Origin: Dichotomocladium elegans | Lineage: Eukaryota > Mucoromycota > Mucoromycetes > Mucorales > Lichtheimiaceae | Assembly (NCBI GenBank): GCA_025716815.1 | Contig: JAIXMN010000005.1 | Span: forward strand, 558,001-622,000 | Direction of reading: 5' to 3' | Length of the DNA stretch: 64,000 nt | In this document: piece by piece, positions 44,784 to 55,791 of the stretch | Layout: every line of letters starts with the position of its first letter | Numbering within the stretch: position 1 is the stretch's first letter | Notes under the pieces: generated by a model | Seen by the model: the letters and a program-made list of their open reading frames with translations, nothing else | Databases searched by the model: none | What the model was told of the DNA's origin: nothing | Position numbers and translations under genes: made by a program

Positions 44784-46463
44784 CTGATCTTCTTTCTCTA
44801 GCTGCTGATGTTGCCCAACCTGACGCAGCAAGGCAGACGGAGGTCGCCAGTCCTGACCACGGTCCTTACCGATGCCTGAACGCGCCATCTTGGCAAGCTC
44901 CTCCATCTTGACAAGGTCATAGTGGGTTAACGGCGTTGCCGGTTTTTGATTCATATAGTCCAGTACGCTCGTGTTATATGTCCCAAAAGTCCTTTTGGGC
45001 GATCCAGGCGTCACGGCGTGCCCCCCTGACGATGCATGGGGGGCCTGAAGATGCTTCTCGCTGCCATGGATCTTGGTCATCTTTTGGGCCCACCGACGCT
45101 GCTCCATTTCGCGTAGACGGAGCTCGTTCTCCTCCGGTTTGGTGTAATCGTACACCAGAAACTTTTCTTCCATGAGCTGGTGTTCAGGCGATGCGTCCAC
45201 AGACTCTCCCATCACTGACTGACTGCGCTGGGATGTGTTGGCATGAGAAATACTACGTTTAGGATTCCGCTTGCGTACAATCAACGGGTTATCTTCCAAA
45301 AGTATTTCTTCGAGTTCGTGTGTTGGGTCGAAATTCGCGCGTTTGCTCTATAATCGAATGCAAATCTTCTGGTCAGCTTGAGGGGGGAGGCGGTTGGGGA
45401 CCATGAGCGCAAAACACTCACATCAGGTATAAATGGCGGTGAGCATTGTTTCGATTCGAGAAGATCCCACTGAATGCTCCTCATCCAGGGATGCTCCTGT
45501 AGCTGTCGGAATCCTCGGTCATCAACGCCCAGACGCTGCTGAATATCTCTGGTCAGAAGCCCCCGGACAAAGCTGATCGCCTCGGAAGACACGCGGGTAT
45601 TCTCCGGAAACATGAGCGGCTCGTGAATGATGGCGTGTTGCAGCGAATCGTTGGTCTTCCCACGGAAGGGGCGCTTACCAAACATGAGCTCATAGCACAC
45701 CACACCCAGGGACCACCAATCCACCGATGCATTGTAGCCTCGTTTTGTCAAGACTTCCGGAGCCATATATGCCATCGATCCTGCCACCGAAGTCAGCGGC
45801 TTGCGTTCAGTAAAGTGGGTTGCAATGTTAAAGTCGGTCAGGTGCGCATGGCCTTGCTCGTTGAGCAAAATGTTGTCAGGTTTGATATCTCTGATGATGG
45901 GGAGAGCAGCAATTGAGTGTTTATCTCGCGCGTTTCTTTTTCTTTGTATACCTGTGGACGACACCACACTTATGCAAGTGCCTTAAGCCGAGTGCTACCT
46001 CTGCAGCATAAAACTGAACATAGGCTTCGGGCATCATCCCCATGCGATCGAGATGAAAACGCAGATCACCGCCAAGCATAAGATCGAGGACCATGAACAG
46101 GTTTTCATCGTCCTGAAATGCATATCGCAAATTGACAATGAGGCCATGCGAAACCTGCTCAAGAATCCGTCGTTCCGAGATTATATTATCGACCGCTCGC
46201 ATATGTATACATTTCGTTTTGTTGATGTACTTTAGTGCATAGAGCTTTTTGGTGCGCTTGTGCTGTACCACGCGGACTTTTCCAAAGGCGCCCTTGCCGA
46301 CAGAACGCAGAAGCGTGAAGTGAGAAAGTTCGACTATGCATGATGTTCAGTGACAAAGATGGTCATGAGAGAGAGAAAAAAGTTTTTGTATTTCTTTTAG
46401 CAAAAAGAATGTAGTACCTTCGCCATCGAGATCAAGGGAGTCTTGACTGCAGCAAATGCCCAT
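44331..46463 (-). CDS. STK32/YANK-type serine/threonine kinase (AGC group)
   Basis: Exons 46463-46418, 46333-45952, 45890-45422 and 45347-44331 give 637 aa. The N-terminus MGICCSQD fits N-myristoylation at Gly2 and palmitoylation of the following cysteines, so membrane attachment is likely. The kinase domain starts LLRSVGKGAFGKVRVVQ, with YALKYINK (ATP lysine), FMVLDLMLGGDLRFHL (hinge), HRDIKPDNILL (catalytic loop) and TDFNIA, that is DFN in place of DFG, which is characteristic of YANK kinases. GSMAYMAPEVL and WWSLGVVCYELMFGKRPF follow. The C-terminal 300 residues hold a polyglutamine run of about 17 (44727-44776) and proline-rich stretches (PPPPHPPPTT). YANK function is little known; the family call is strong. 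Confidence 0.93.
44727..44776. repeat. CTG/TTG trinucleotide tract encoding polyglutamine
   Basis: Mixed CTG/TTG triplets on the plus strand, read as CAG/CAA on the minus strand, give a polyGln run in the YANK-type kinase. Such tracts vary in length between strains. Confidence 0.85.
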
Positions 46464-49400
46464 CGAATATATACGCCGGTATTCTTCTCTTTTCTTTTCT
46501 GTTTGATTTGTTCTGAAGACGAGCTAGAATGGGTGTGCTGATATTTTCTGTGTTCGTTTGTCGTTGTTCGCTTCAATAGGGCAGAGAAGATTGGAAGTGG
46601 TAATGGGAAAAGAGGAGGAGACACAGAAACGTTTATAGATAATAATAAGGCGTTTTGCTGTGGCTGTTCCGGTATAAAAAGATAATGAAATATCGAGTCA
46701 GGGGATTAAGAGATAGTTATTCTTTTTTCTGGTTTGTTCGTTTTGTTCTTTCTCGTTTCTTTTTGCTAAAGGTGCATTTTGTTTGAAATGAAGTAGGAAA
46801 AAAAAAAAAAGACAAAATGCAAAGAAAAGGGAGGGCGAAGGGGAGAGAGAGAGGCGGGAAAAGCGGCAATGTCGTGGAAACAGAAAGCTCAGTTTACGGG
46901 TTTGGTTGGCTCGTCTCGTAGGACGAAACACACACACACACACATACAAAATGAGAGACTCAAAGAACGGCCGACAAGGTGACACATGCAGAGAGAGAAG
47001 GAAAGAGAAAAGAGCTCTGGCCTTGAATTGATTGCCGACAGTTTTTTGGTCACGAACCGCGTGGAGCGAAGCCCGAGATATGAACCTAAAATGGAAAGCC
47101 TTCATTTACCGCTTACTATCTTTTGAATGTCGTACAGTTTATCCGTGATCCCGTATGCTCTCTCTCTCTTTATCCCCCCCCCCAACTGCGCGTATTAATC
47201 GTTATATCTTAACCGCCTCTGCTACTGCACAACATGGTGCAACAGCAGAAGGAACAGTGCGTAAATCAGGTCTCCGTTCTTTATCCGTAAAAATCAAATA
47301 GGAGCCAGATGGGGTAAGTCCCCGAGATACAATAATAGACTCCTGTGCCTCTCATTGGCTCGGATGGCGTAGCAATCAAAAACCATTAGCAAGACCAAAG
47401 AGCCGAGTCGGCAGTGCAAAAAAAGGTGGACTGATCCCAGTCTCTTGCATAGAACTGATTGGCAAAGCAATTATTAACTATTTTCTTTTTTCTACTCTTT
47501 TCGCTCGTTAATCAGAAAAGCAATAAGCCAACTCATCTGGTGATTGCTTGGGGCTTGTTGAACCACAATTCCCTGCTGCTTCCCGGGCGACGGTGAGTCC
47601 AGCATCGCGATAGGTCTGAGTTCAAGGATTCAGTGAGCTCAACATTTGTTATGCCTGACGTGCGAGAGGAAAAAAGAAGATTGTCGCTACAATCATCGAG
47701 CTATTTTGATATACATTCCTCGAAAGAACAGTCAATCCATCTGAAGCTATTTAGCAGAAAGCATGAGGACATCTGTGCGACAGAATCACCACCAAGCCCC
47801 CTTTCCAACAAGTCTTTTGACATGGCAGGATCGATCGGTGTCTCTCATCAAAATCTGCAGTATTTTGTCCTGTACCTGAAAACATAACCGACGCTCCTGC
47901 TCGCGCTCGGTATCAGGGGGGGCGGGGTTGGGTTTTGGGGGAGGGAGAAAATGGAAGGAAGGCATTCATGCAGAGCATTGAGAAGATCAATGAAGGAATT
48001 ACGTCTGTGCTATGTATATACAGTATTTGAATGGCCATATATCACAATACTCCTGTCCATATTATTGTACAAAAGTAGCCCATCTAACTCCACAGACATC
48101 ATTGCAGCGGACAAATGAAGCTGAAACGCGAATGTTAGTTTCCTACGCAGCAAGTCTGTAAATGCTGAAAGAATGCATGAAATGATCGAGAGCATCTAAT
48201 TATTCTAGAAGGCAATGACGTCACAGACTCGTCTTTGAAGGAAACGCAGAGTCCGGCCTTGAACGCAGTACGAAAATAGATTCAAGACGATAGTACAAAG
48301 AAGAGCAAAAAGCTAGTATGGCTCGGCGTAGGGTGTCTGGCTAGCAGCGGCCATCTCGATTTCAAAAAGTGCTCGACTACTGCTATGCTGACCTGCTATG
48401 CTACGGAAGGACAACATTACGTGTTCTGTCGGCATGGGCTTTAATATCCTTATATTTTCTACGGATGCTCAAATCAAACGTGTACAGCAGGTATGAGGAA
48501 GGGGTGGGCGAGACAGAAATGTCTTGCCAGTCAAGGCGGTGGGGCTGGGCGAGACTTGGACATGCACCATGCCCTTTGAGGAGGTTCAGGAAGATGGTAC
48601 ATATTATTCCCAACAAAGATTTCGCAAAGAGATGGAGTATTGGACAGGTGTTTGCAGCCGATGGAGGGGAGGGCGCCTCTGTCACATTAGGCAGGGCAAT
48701 GAACCGTGAGTCTGAGTTGCGTCAGAACAGTGCGAACCCACAAAACAAACAAGAGCTTTCCACATCCATGACCTTCGATGCATCCAGGATACATGGCTCT
48801 CTGGAGGGTTGGCAGGTGCCTGACAGGGCGCCTCCTCCGTCGGGCAAGGCTGATGCGTTGTAACTGCAAAGGGTTTCGATTTTCTGTAGGCTAGAAGTAA
48901 ATCGAGAGCCATCAACCGAGATCCCTTTTTTTTTTCTAGTGACACGACCCCTTTATTGGTAGAAATAAGGTTGATGAGACCCATCGATTGATTGGTTTGC
49001 TACACACTGGCATATTCTGGATCCATTTGTACTGCTCACTCAACCCCCGAACACGGATGTCCCTCCCTCCCTCCCTCCTAACTCCTGATATGAAAAGCAC
49101 AGTTAGCCTGCAGAAAGATACAATGTGCCAATTGCTTTATTTTGTTCCTGCCCCTTATCCCTCCTCACATCGATGTCCGTGCAACAGGGGTTGCCGAGGA
49201 ACGGAAAGAGATGGCCATAAACAAAATAGGACAGCAATGTGCACACACGCATATATAGAGATGCTAGATTACATGATGATAATCTGTTTTTTACAGCATT
49301 CATATCGCATGCTTACTTTTACTTTACTTTTCTCTTTGTGCACGCGTGTGTGTTTCCAGCAACTGCTTTTCCACGGGCCTGAGGCAGTAGAGCGTAGATA

Positions 49401-49972
49401 AAAAAATTGTATTTATGTTTATGTTCAGAACTGCAGAACGGACGCGTTCCTTTTGACTGCTGCACGGCTGGTCGCATGTGATCACATCTGGAGAAGTGGC
49501 CTGAATGGCCCTCTAACGATGCAAGAACCCCATAGCTCGTTGTAGGAGAACCGATGGGCGTTTTATCATCATTATCATGAAGCAAAAGGGAAAGAACGAG
49601 GTGGATCAAGGGGAAGAGGGAGTAAACAAGGCTGTGGCAAGGGACGGTCAAAAGGACCTTAAAGCCCAGAGCGCGCGTAATCTCATCTCTGAGGAGGAAG
49701 AGGAGGAGGAAGAGAAGTAGGGGACGTATGAAGAGGGGTCATTTCATAGATTGCTGTTTAATCCTTGAGCCAAGCGCTTGTATGAGCCCTTGGTAAGTAC
49801 GTGGTGTTCTTACCGCACTGGCATTTTGGTGAATATGCGCGCGTCATGTTCAATAACCTCCCTGATCTTCGATGAACTTCATATCTACCGCCTCCTATTT
49901 TTTTAGTGGATGCGAGAGCATTGTTTCTCGATAAAAGCATGCACGAAAGAAACAATCAGCATCACTATCATC
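46464..49972. other. 3.5 kb stretch without a supported gene
   Basis: The left ~700 bp are upstream of the kinase and contain (CA)n at about 46928-46945 and long A/T tracts. From 47.1 to 49.9 kb I see no family motif on either strand. The longest frames (for example 48369-48863 plus, 48685-48401 minus) lack convincing composition or splice partners. Low-complexity blocks lie at about 47918-47950 (G-rich) and 49691-49720 (GAG repeats). The last few hundred bases are the G-alpha promoter. It could hold a non-coding RNA or a fast-evolving gene. Confidence 0.45.
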
Positions 49973-51151
49973 ATGGGTTGCTGCCAATCTGTCGAACTTG
50001 CTGAGCAAAAGCTGGTCAACAAAGATATCAATACTCAGATTAAGCAGGATCGGTCAAACCTCAAGTCTGAAGTCAAGCTCCTCTTGTTAGGTAACCTTCC
50101 TTAGAATAAATGATACCAGTGTTTCGTTTCTGTTGACCAAAAAATAGGCGCTGGCGAGTCAGGAAAATCAACGATCCTCAAACAGATGAAGCTTATCCAC
50201 GACGGCGGCTACACGATGGATGAGCGCGAAAGCTTTAAACAGGTGATTTTCAGCAACACGATCCAATCCATGAAAGTCACGCTGGAAGCCATGTCAGTGC
50301 TCGGGATCCAATTACATCGGCCGCAGAATGTACGTCATCGACAGCTCGTCCTTGAGACGCCCTCTGAGCTAGTGTCCTTCGATCCGAAGCTTGTTATTGC
50401 GATCGCATCGCTCTGGAGAGACAAGGGTGTGCGCTATTGTGTCTCCCGGGCGAATGAGTTTCAACTCAATGATTCTGCAAGATAGTAAGTCTATCATTTC
50501 GGATGCTTTTTTATTTTTTCTCTCTCTCTGACATGGATCCTACCTAGTTATTTTGATTCCATCGGTCGTATCGGTCAGATTAACTATATCCCGAGCGACC
50601 AAGACATCCTGCGGTCGCGCGTCAGGACAACAGGGATTAACGAGACCGCGTTCCTCATCGACAATATTACCTACCGTATGTTTGACGTGGGCGGTCAGCG
50701 GTCTGAGAGGAAGAAATGGATTCATTGCTTTGAGAACGTCACTGCCATTGTGTTTATGGTTGGGATTTCAGAGTACGACCAGGTCCTAACCGAAGACATG
50801 TCGGTGAACCGTCTCCAGGAATCGCTCACGCTCTTCGACTCGATCTGCAACTCCAAGTGGTTCACAAAGACATCCATCATCCTCTTTCTCAACAAGATTG
50901 ATCTTTTTGCAGAAAAATTGAGCCGTAGCCCGCTCGGCAAATACTTCCCGGATTACATGGGAGGTTCAAAATACGAAGCAGCAACTCAATACCTCTTGAA
51001 CCGCTTCATCTCGCTCAATTCCCGGTCGGCAGCAAAGCAGGTGTACAGTCATTTCACCTGCGCAACAGATACACACCAGATCAAGTTTGTTATGTCTGCC
51101 GTAACCACAATTTGTGTCCACAACAACCTTCGTGATGAAGGTATGCTTTGA
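49973..51151 (+). CDS. Heterotrimeric G-protein alpha subunit
   Basis: Exons 49973-50090, 50148-50484 and 50548-51151 give 352 aa, the standard length. The N-terminus [14 protein letters not shown] has the myristoylation Gly2 and palmitoylation cysteines. GTPase boxes are present in order: GAGESGKST (G1, across intron 1), switch I with [27 protein letters not shown] (G3), FLNKIDLF (G4) and TCATDT (G5). The C-terminus, which contacts the receptor, is NNLRDEGML with Glu at position -4, where the pertussis-toxin-sensitive class has Cys. It is therefore not a Gi-type tail. Fungal G-alpha subunits act in mating, nutrient and cAMP signalling; which branch this one serves is not evident. Confidence 0.96.
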
Positions 51152-51968
51152 GCAAACCTATCTCACATTCGTGTTCGCACCCTTCCCCATCGCTTCCCCC
51201 TCCCCCACCGGGGGTGATGGATCTACTTGCAACCTGTACGCTTGTGTACAAAATTTCTCTTTAATAAGGTTTGCAGGAAGCGGGACGGAGTCTTCCTTTT
51301 TTCCTTTAAATTTCTGTCCATATTTCCACACCCACACACAGACACGCTATCTCCGCTCGCGTCATTCGCCTCCTTTATCATTTCTATATTTTACGCACCC
51401 TCTCCCCATTTATATATATATCCCCTTGAATAATATCTCTCTTTTGGTATGTCTCTCTCTCTCTCTCTGTAAATATATTTACATCGATGGGTTCGCGTTT
51501 TGTCTGACTCTTAGGATACAGGATCCAGACTTCTGGCGTACATGCAAATCTCCGCAGTGGTTATATTGAATGTCTAACGTGTCTTTCTTCTCTCTCTTTT
51601 TTATACAGGAGTGTCATCAACTCATTTTATGGAGATGACTTGATTTGAAACGATTGATGCCCTTATTACAGAAAGAGATATTTTCGAGGAGTGTTTGACG
51701 TTGTGCGAAAATGATCTTATATGGGTAAATACATAAATGGTCTTATTGCTCCGGACCCACTGGTGCGTTGCTACACAACTGAAAAGAATGGTTACGATGG
51801 CAATGTACTTTTTCTTGCTTTCGCTCAGCTCTTTCAGGCAGTGTTTTATGCATGACGTCAATGATTATTCTTTCATCATTTGTTCTCACACATAGCCCAA
51901 TCAGCACGCATGAAACGAAGGAAAAAAAAAAAACGAAATCCATTCAGCATTTTCGCGTGCTTTTTTTT
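51152..51968. other. Shared 3' region between G-alpha and POLD4 genes
   Basis: The two genes converge over about 800 bp. It contains a (CT)n tract near 51450-51468 and AT tracts. No gene is supported. Confidence 0.5.
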
Positions 51969-52507
51969 TTACGATACCGGTACAAGGTCATTCAGTATAC
52001 TTGTATTACGAGCTCCCTTTTCCAATGCCTCTCTCACTTCCGGAGGCGGATTCAAGCCGAGATTTTTGGCCCGTTCTACAGCGTCGCGTTGTGCTCAGTA
52101 TGGTGTTGAAATGTTCTTGAAATTCATATATCTACCCCAACGTTCGAGCCGTGTGAGACCACAGCAAGGTCCATAGTCATAATTTAGGTCGAATTGCCGA
52201 AGCATGATGTCCGTATCGGACAGGTTTTCTTGGTGGACTAGTAGATGGTACGGATGCTGAGGTGAGTGATCTCTAAAGTGAGCGCGCGCGCGAGTTTTTG
52301 AGACGATCATTTACTGCCAGCAGTTCGAGCGCGAGGGGTTATTTTTGTTGCCGTTTGTTTTTTCTTGGATTCCTCAACACCGATGCCCATGTGTTTGACT
52401 TCTCGCGATGCGCCCATCTTGGTTGTCGATTTGCCAAGGTCGGTGAACTTGGCTTGTTTTCCCCGGGAATTACTGGCGGTTTTACGGGTACGTCTTGTGG
52501 ATGGCAT
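51969..52507 (-). CDS. CDM1: DNA polymerase delta small subunit p12 (POLD4/Cdm1)
   Basis: Fourth, non-essential subunit of DNA polymerase delta that stabilises the holoenzyme and binds PCNA. Exons 52507-52315, 52237-52136 and 52075-51969 give 133 aa. The conserved C-terminal block IMLRQFDLNYDYGPCCGLTR followed by LERWERAKNLGLNPPPEVRE is unmistakable for POLD4. The N-terminus (MPSTRRTRKTASNSRGKQAK) is short, basic and probably disordered, as expected for the PCNA-binding tail. The intron 1 acceptor (CTACTAG) was chosen because it alone keeps frame into the conserved block. Saccharomyces lacks this subunit, while S. pombe has it as Cdm1. It shares a 265-bp divergent promoter with the REEP gene. 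Confidence 0.9.
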
Positions 52508-52772
52508 ACTCAAACGAGTTTCTGATAATATCAGGAAAGAAAAAAGAGTAAGAGGGAGGGAGGGAGGGTGTGCTGCGCATTTGGGAGAAAATAGATTCAT
52601 GCGATCGGAGTTGCAGCATAATCGGGTAAAAGAAGCGAAAAAGGGCTGGTGACTAAAGGGCCAGTCCAGGAGAAGCTTTCTTTCTCACACTGACACATAA
52701 GCCTATATCCCATCCACAAAACGTACCGCCATAGTCAGAACAATCAACAACAACAATAGCATTACTACCAGC
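52508..52772. promoter_or_regulatory. Bidirectional upstream region between CDM1 and the REEP gene
   Basis: 265 bp separate the two start codons, with a GGGA repeat near 52553-52568. No named site is visible. Confidence 0.5.
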
Positions 52773-54036
52773 ATGTTTGCTTCAGGAATCTATTTCTTCG
52801 TCCGCCTTGTCCTTTTGCAAATGTACCCTGTCTATGCATGCTTCAAAGCCATTAAACACGATGACCAGCGTCAGTTCTTGCCATTGCTGATTTACTGGAT
52901 CACAGCCACAACATTTCTCGTTCTAGAGTACTTTGCAAATATTGCTTTTTTCTGGTAAACCTGGGTCTTGCAACTGTCATCGAGAAAGCGACTTTTTTGT
53001 CTGGGTGGTGCTTATCTTCTGCAAAACAGGGTCCCTTTTTATCCAGAAGCGAAGCTCTTGCTTGTCCTTTGGATAACATTACCTCAGACGAAGGTCTGTT
53101 TGGGGGGCGGTCTTCCTCTGTCTGCATGCATGCATATCAATACCTTTTTATTTTCCTCACGTGTGACAGGGCGCCATCGTCTTGTACGCGGACTTTATCG
53201 AACCTTTTCTGCTCAAGCATGAAGCGCATATAGATAAGACATTGGTCGAGGTGCAGGACAACACCAAGAAGACTATAACCGTTTACGGAAAGGGGTTTAT
53301 CAGGCTCATTGGAAGGGTGGTGACGGAGATGCTACGCAAGGTATCACTCTAAATCATGTGGTTGCACGTCTTCGATTGAGCATATTAATATGAAAACAGG
53401 TTCGATTGCTGATGGCGGAAGAAGCAGTATCGCACCCCGAGGCAGATGCAACAGCCACAGCATCATCATCATCATCATCAGCTCCTCAGATGACATCCGC
53501 ATGGGAGGGCTATATTTACGCTGCTTTCTGGTCCATCATGAATCGCGGGTCTCAGCTGACGGCTGCCCTTCAAACAGCTGCTCAGGCCCGTAAGTTTTGT
53601 CCAACTTGAGGGGCGGAATGCTGGCAGCTTATTGGGGAGGGATGGGAAGGGCGTGTTATCTGTCATCATAGATGGCCATCTCAATGGGTATTGTTATCCT
53701 GGGATAGAGGTTGTTTCCAACGCTACTTCAGCTGTTGGTACTCAGAACACCACTAACGGTGCCACGCCACCGTCAGGCAATAGCTCACCTACCGACGCCA
53801 CCACAGAGGCGACGGAGGACGAAGGCGCCAAACTCGAACGATCGGAGAGCTACGATTCGCTAGGTTCGTTTATTGCCTCCCGGAGGACTGTGGCGTCTGG
53901 GTCTTCTTCCAAGGTATCACAACCTGTCAATAATGACACAACATCCTGGAGTGCCTATCTTTCTGGTTTTGTGTGGTCCAATGCTAAAGCGGCAAAAGCA
54001 TCAAGCTCCTCAACAAAGGTAGAGAAGACAGACTGA
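52773..54036 (+). CDS. REEP/DP1/Yop1-family (HVA22) ER membrane-shaping protein
   Basis: Exons 52773-52954, 53030-53093, 53170-53340, 53400-53589 and 53708-54036 give 311 aa. The TB2/DP1/HVA22 domain fills the first ~110 residues: LQMYPVYACFKAIKHDD, LIYWITATTFLVLEYFANIA and VPFYPEAKLLLVLWITLPQT, then GAIVLYADFIEPFLLKHEAH. These hydrophobic hairpins bend ER tubules. The C-terminal ~170 residues are Ser/Thr/Ala-rich with scattered acidic patches and are longer than in yeast Yop1, closer to REEP1-4. All introns are GT-AG. The domain call is firm; which REEP subgroup it belongs to is uncertain. Confidence 0.93.
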
Positions 54037-54049
54037 TCACGGCCTGTAG

Positions 54050-54070
54050 TAGCAGCAGCAGCAGCAGCAA
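54050..54070. repeat. (AGC)n microsatellite
   Basis: About seven AGC units just after the REEP gene stop codon, probably in its 3' UTR. Confidence 0.85.
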
Positions 54071-54281
54071 TGCTGGGAATCTGCATGCACCCTCCCAGCC
54101 TGTTTATCTGCTTCCCAAGCTGAATGGGCAATCACAACTACCCTTATGTCCACAGCATTGCTCCAACAGCTGTTGAATATTTGTCATAGGCACAAATACA
54201 TATGACATTATGAAAACCACATACTTTTTATCATCATATCCTGAAGTCGTTCTGAAGTCGCAAGGTAGCAAAAATACACAT

Positions 54282-54315
54282 GCATACACGGAAAGATGTC
54301 GCTTTCTCTTTTATA
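54282..54315 (+). repeat. Left 34-bp terminal inverted repeat
   Basis: Begins GCATACACGGAAAGATGTCG and ends TTTTATA. It is the exact reverse complement of 55173-55206. Confidence 0.9.
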
Positions 54316-55172
54316 AGAAAGCTGAGATAATGTCCAGTTGCACTTCCTCTGCTCGTAACTCCAGATTGTCCTGTCCTCTTTCTTTTCTTAGTTGCTGGCT
54401 GTGGGAGTCCCAAGCTACCTTTAATGATGACTGATGCTGAGATTGCTCCCAAGAATGTGGTTGTCTTGGCCTTTGTCTTTGGTATTGTGGCCACTTCAGG
54501 AGTCCCCTTCTTGGACCATGCCATGCTGCGTTTTATATTAATATGGAATCCAGACTCATCAAGGAAAACGCAGTTTTTTTTATAAAGTCAATCTTGGTCC
54601 TCTCCCATTTGCGCACCCAGTGAAGACGCTCTTGGATTCTCGCAGCACTATTCCTGTCTACAGGCTGAAACCGAGCCATTTTCAATGATAAGTTGCATTC
54701 ATTTTTCAGTTGCTCCTTCAGCTGCCCAAGGACAATGGATGGATCCTCATCGACGCATTCTAAAATAACGCTCTTATGTTCTTCATTGAGAATACGCGAA
54801 CGTACCCTCGCGTTAGGTTTCTTAAAGACGATGTCAGGGTCCCTCTCGTACTGTAATGCCCATCGTTGGGTTGAACGAATATGGATTCCTAGCAGCTGAT
54901 GCACTCAAGTCCTTCTCAAACATTCGTTTGAAAAATCTGATCTTTGCGAGTGTACGCTGTGTAGCTGCGTTCGAAACCCACCTCTTTCATCCGAATGTCT
55001 AAAGTACCCTTTCGCTTGGGGATGCGCATAGCAACAAGCCCAGAGTTATCTATGGAAGATATGCTATGCAGATATTCACTGTGAGAACAAATGGATTGCA
55101 GAGAGTACATTTCTTCATCATGATCTTGGCCGCCATAAAAAAATAGATTGCTTATTTCAGAATGTAAAAGCG

Positions 55173-55206
55173 TATAAAAGAGAAAGCGACATCTTTCCGT
55201 GTATGC
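55173..55206 (-). repeat. Right 34-bp terminal inverted repeat
   Basis: Exact reverse complement of 54282-54315; the match stops abruptly at both ends. Confidence 0.9.
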
Positions 55207-55791
55207 GTGGGAAAAACGCGATTTTATTTTTGTGATCGTCTCCACGTAGTCATCTCCCGGTTCAATCGCGAGTAGGTTCCGAGCCGTCGCACTGCCATTT
55301 TGTGTGACAACCCATCTTTACGTGGAAATCCTCTCTTCTTTTTTCTTACCCCGTAAACAGCCGTGTTCATGGACGGGAAAAGGAAAATAAGCTCGAGACG
55401 AATCGTGATTCAAACAGCTCGAGGGGCGTGCTTGATGCTGGTTGTTGGGGATGACTCTATTTTATGGCCACAGGGATAGAATACAGGCAGAGCAATTAAC
55501 ACGTGAGTTGGAAGAAAAAAAAAAAAGTAGTTGTTTGTTGTTTATTTTTCAAATGCCGCCAACGTGCCGAACAACAAAAAGAAAAAAAAAAAAAGAGAGA
55601 GAGCGGGGCGAAGCGAGCGACAGAGTCAGAGGAGGTGGGCGGGGTGAGAGTGAAAGAGAGAGCGAGAGAGAAGTGGAAGGGCGGGGAGAAAGAGAGGGGA
55701 GAGGCAGGGCGTGTGCGGGACACCTGGGTTATTATTTTGTCTTTCTTCTTTTCTCCACCAACCCATAACTTTTACTTTGGTATTTCCGGCC
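55207..55791. other. Upstream region of porphobilinogen deaminase
   Basis: Purine-rich (GAGAGA/GGGCG) sequence at 55580-55710 gives long spurious frames on both strands. No gene is supported; it is probably leader and promoter. Confidence 0.55.

Larger units (their letters stand above)
54282..55206 (-). mobile_element. Tc1/mariner-type element relic with 34-bp terminal inverted repeats, copy 2
   Basis: Two perfect 34-bp inverted repeats, 54282-54315 and 55173-55206, enclose 925 bp. Between them the minus strand holds broken transposase coding pieces. A helix-turn-helix part reads LLGIHIRSTQRWALQYERDP, then ILNEEHKSVILECVDEDPSI, RFQPVDRNSAARIQERLHWV and finally AWSKKGTPEVATIPKTKAKT with FLGAISA. 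Frameshifts separate the pieces, and the part around the catalytic Asp reads SLDSILI, so the enzyme is dead. No TA duplication is obvious at the outer ends. It shares sequence with the copies near 2.4-3.0 kb and 57.3-57.8 kb. Confidence 0.8.

Noticed and set aside
46698..47105. 135-codon minus-strand frame
   Set aside because: Phe/Leu/Ser/Arg-rich low-complexity translation from A/T and GA tracts upstream of the kinase gene; no family and no splice logic.
48369..48863. 164-codon plus-strand frame
   Set aside because: No recognised domain, odd composition and a competing minus-strand frame; kept only as part of an unassigned region.
55496..55768. Frames on both strands in the GA-rich block before HEM3
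   Set aside because: Purine-tract artefact (REREGE-like translation).
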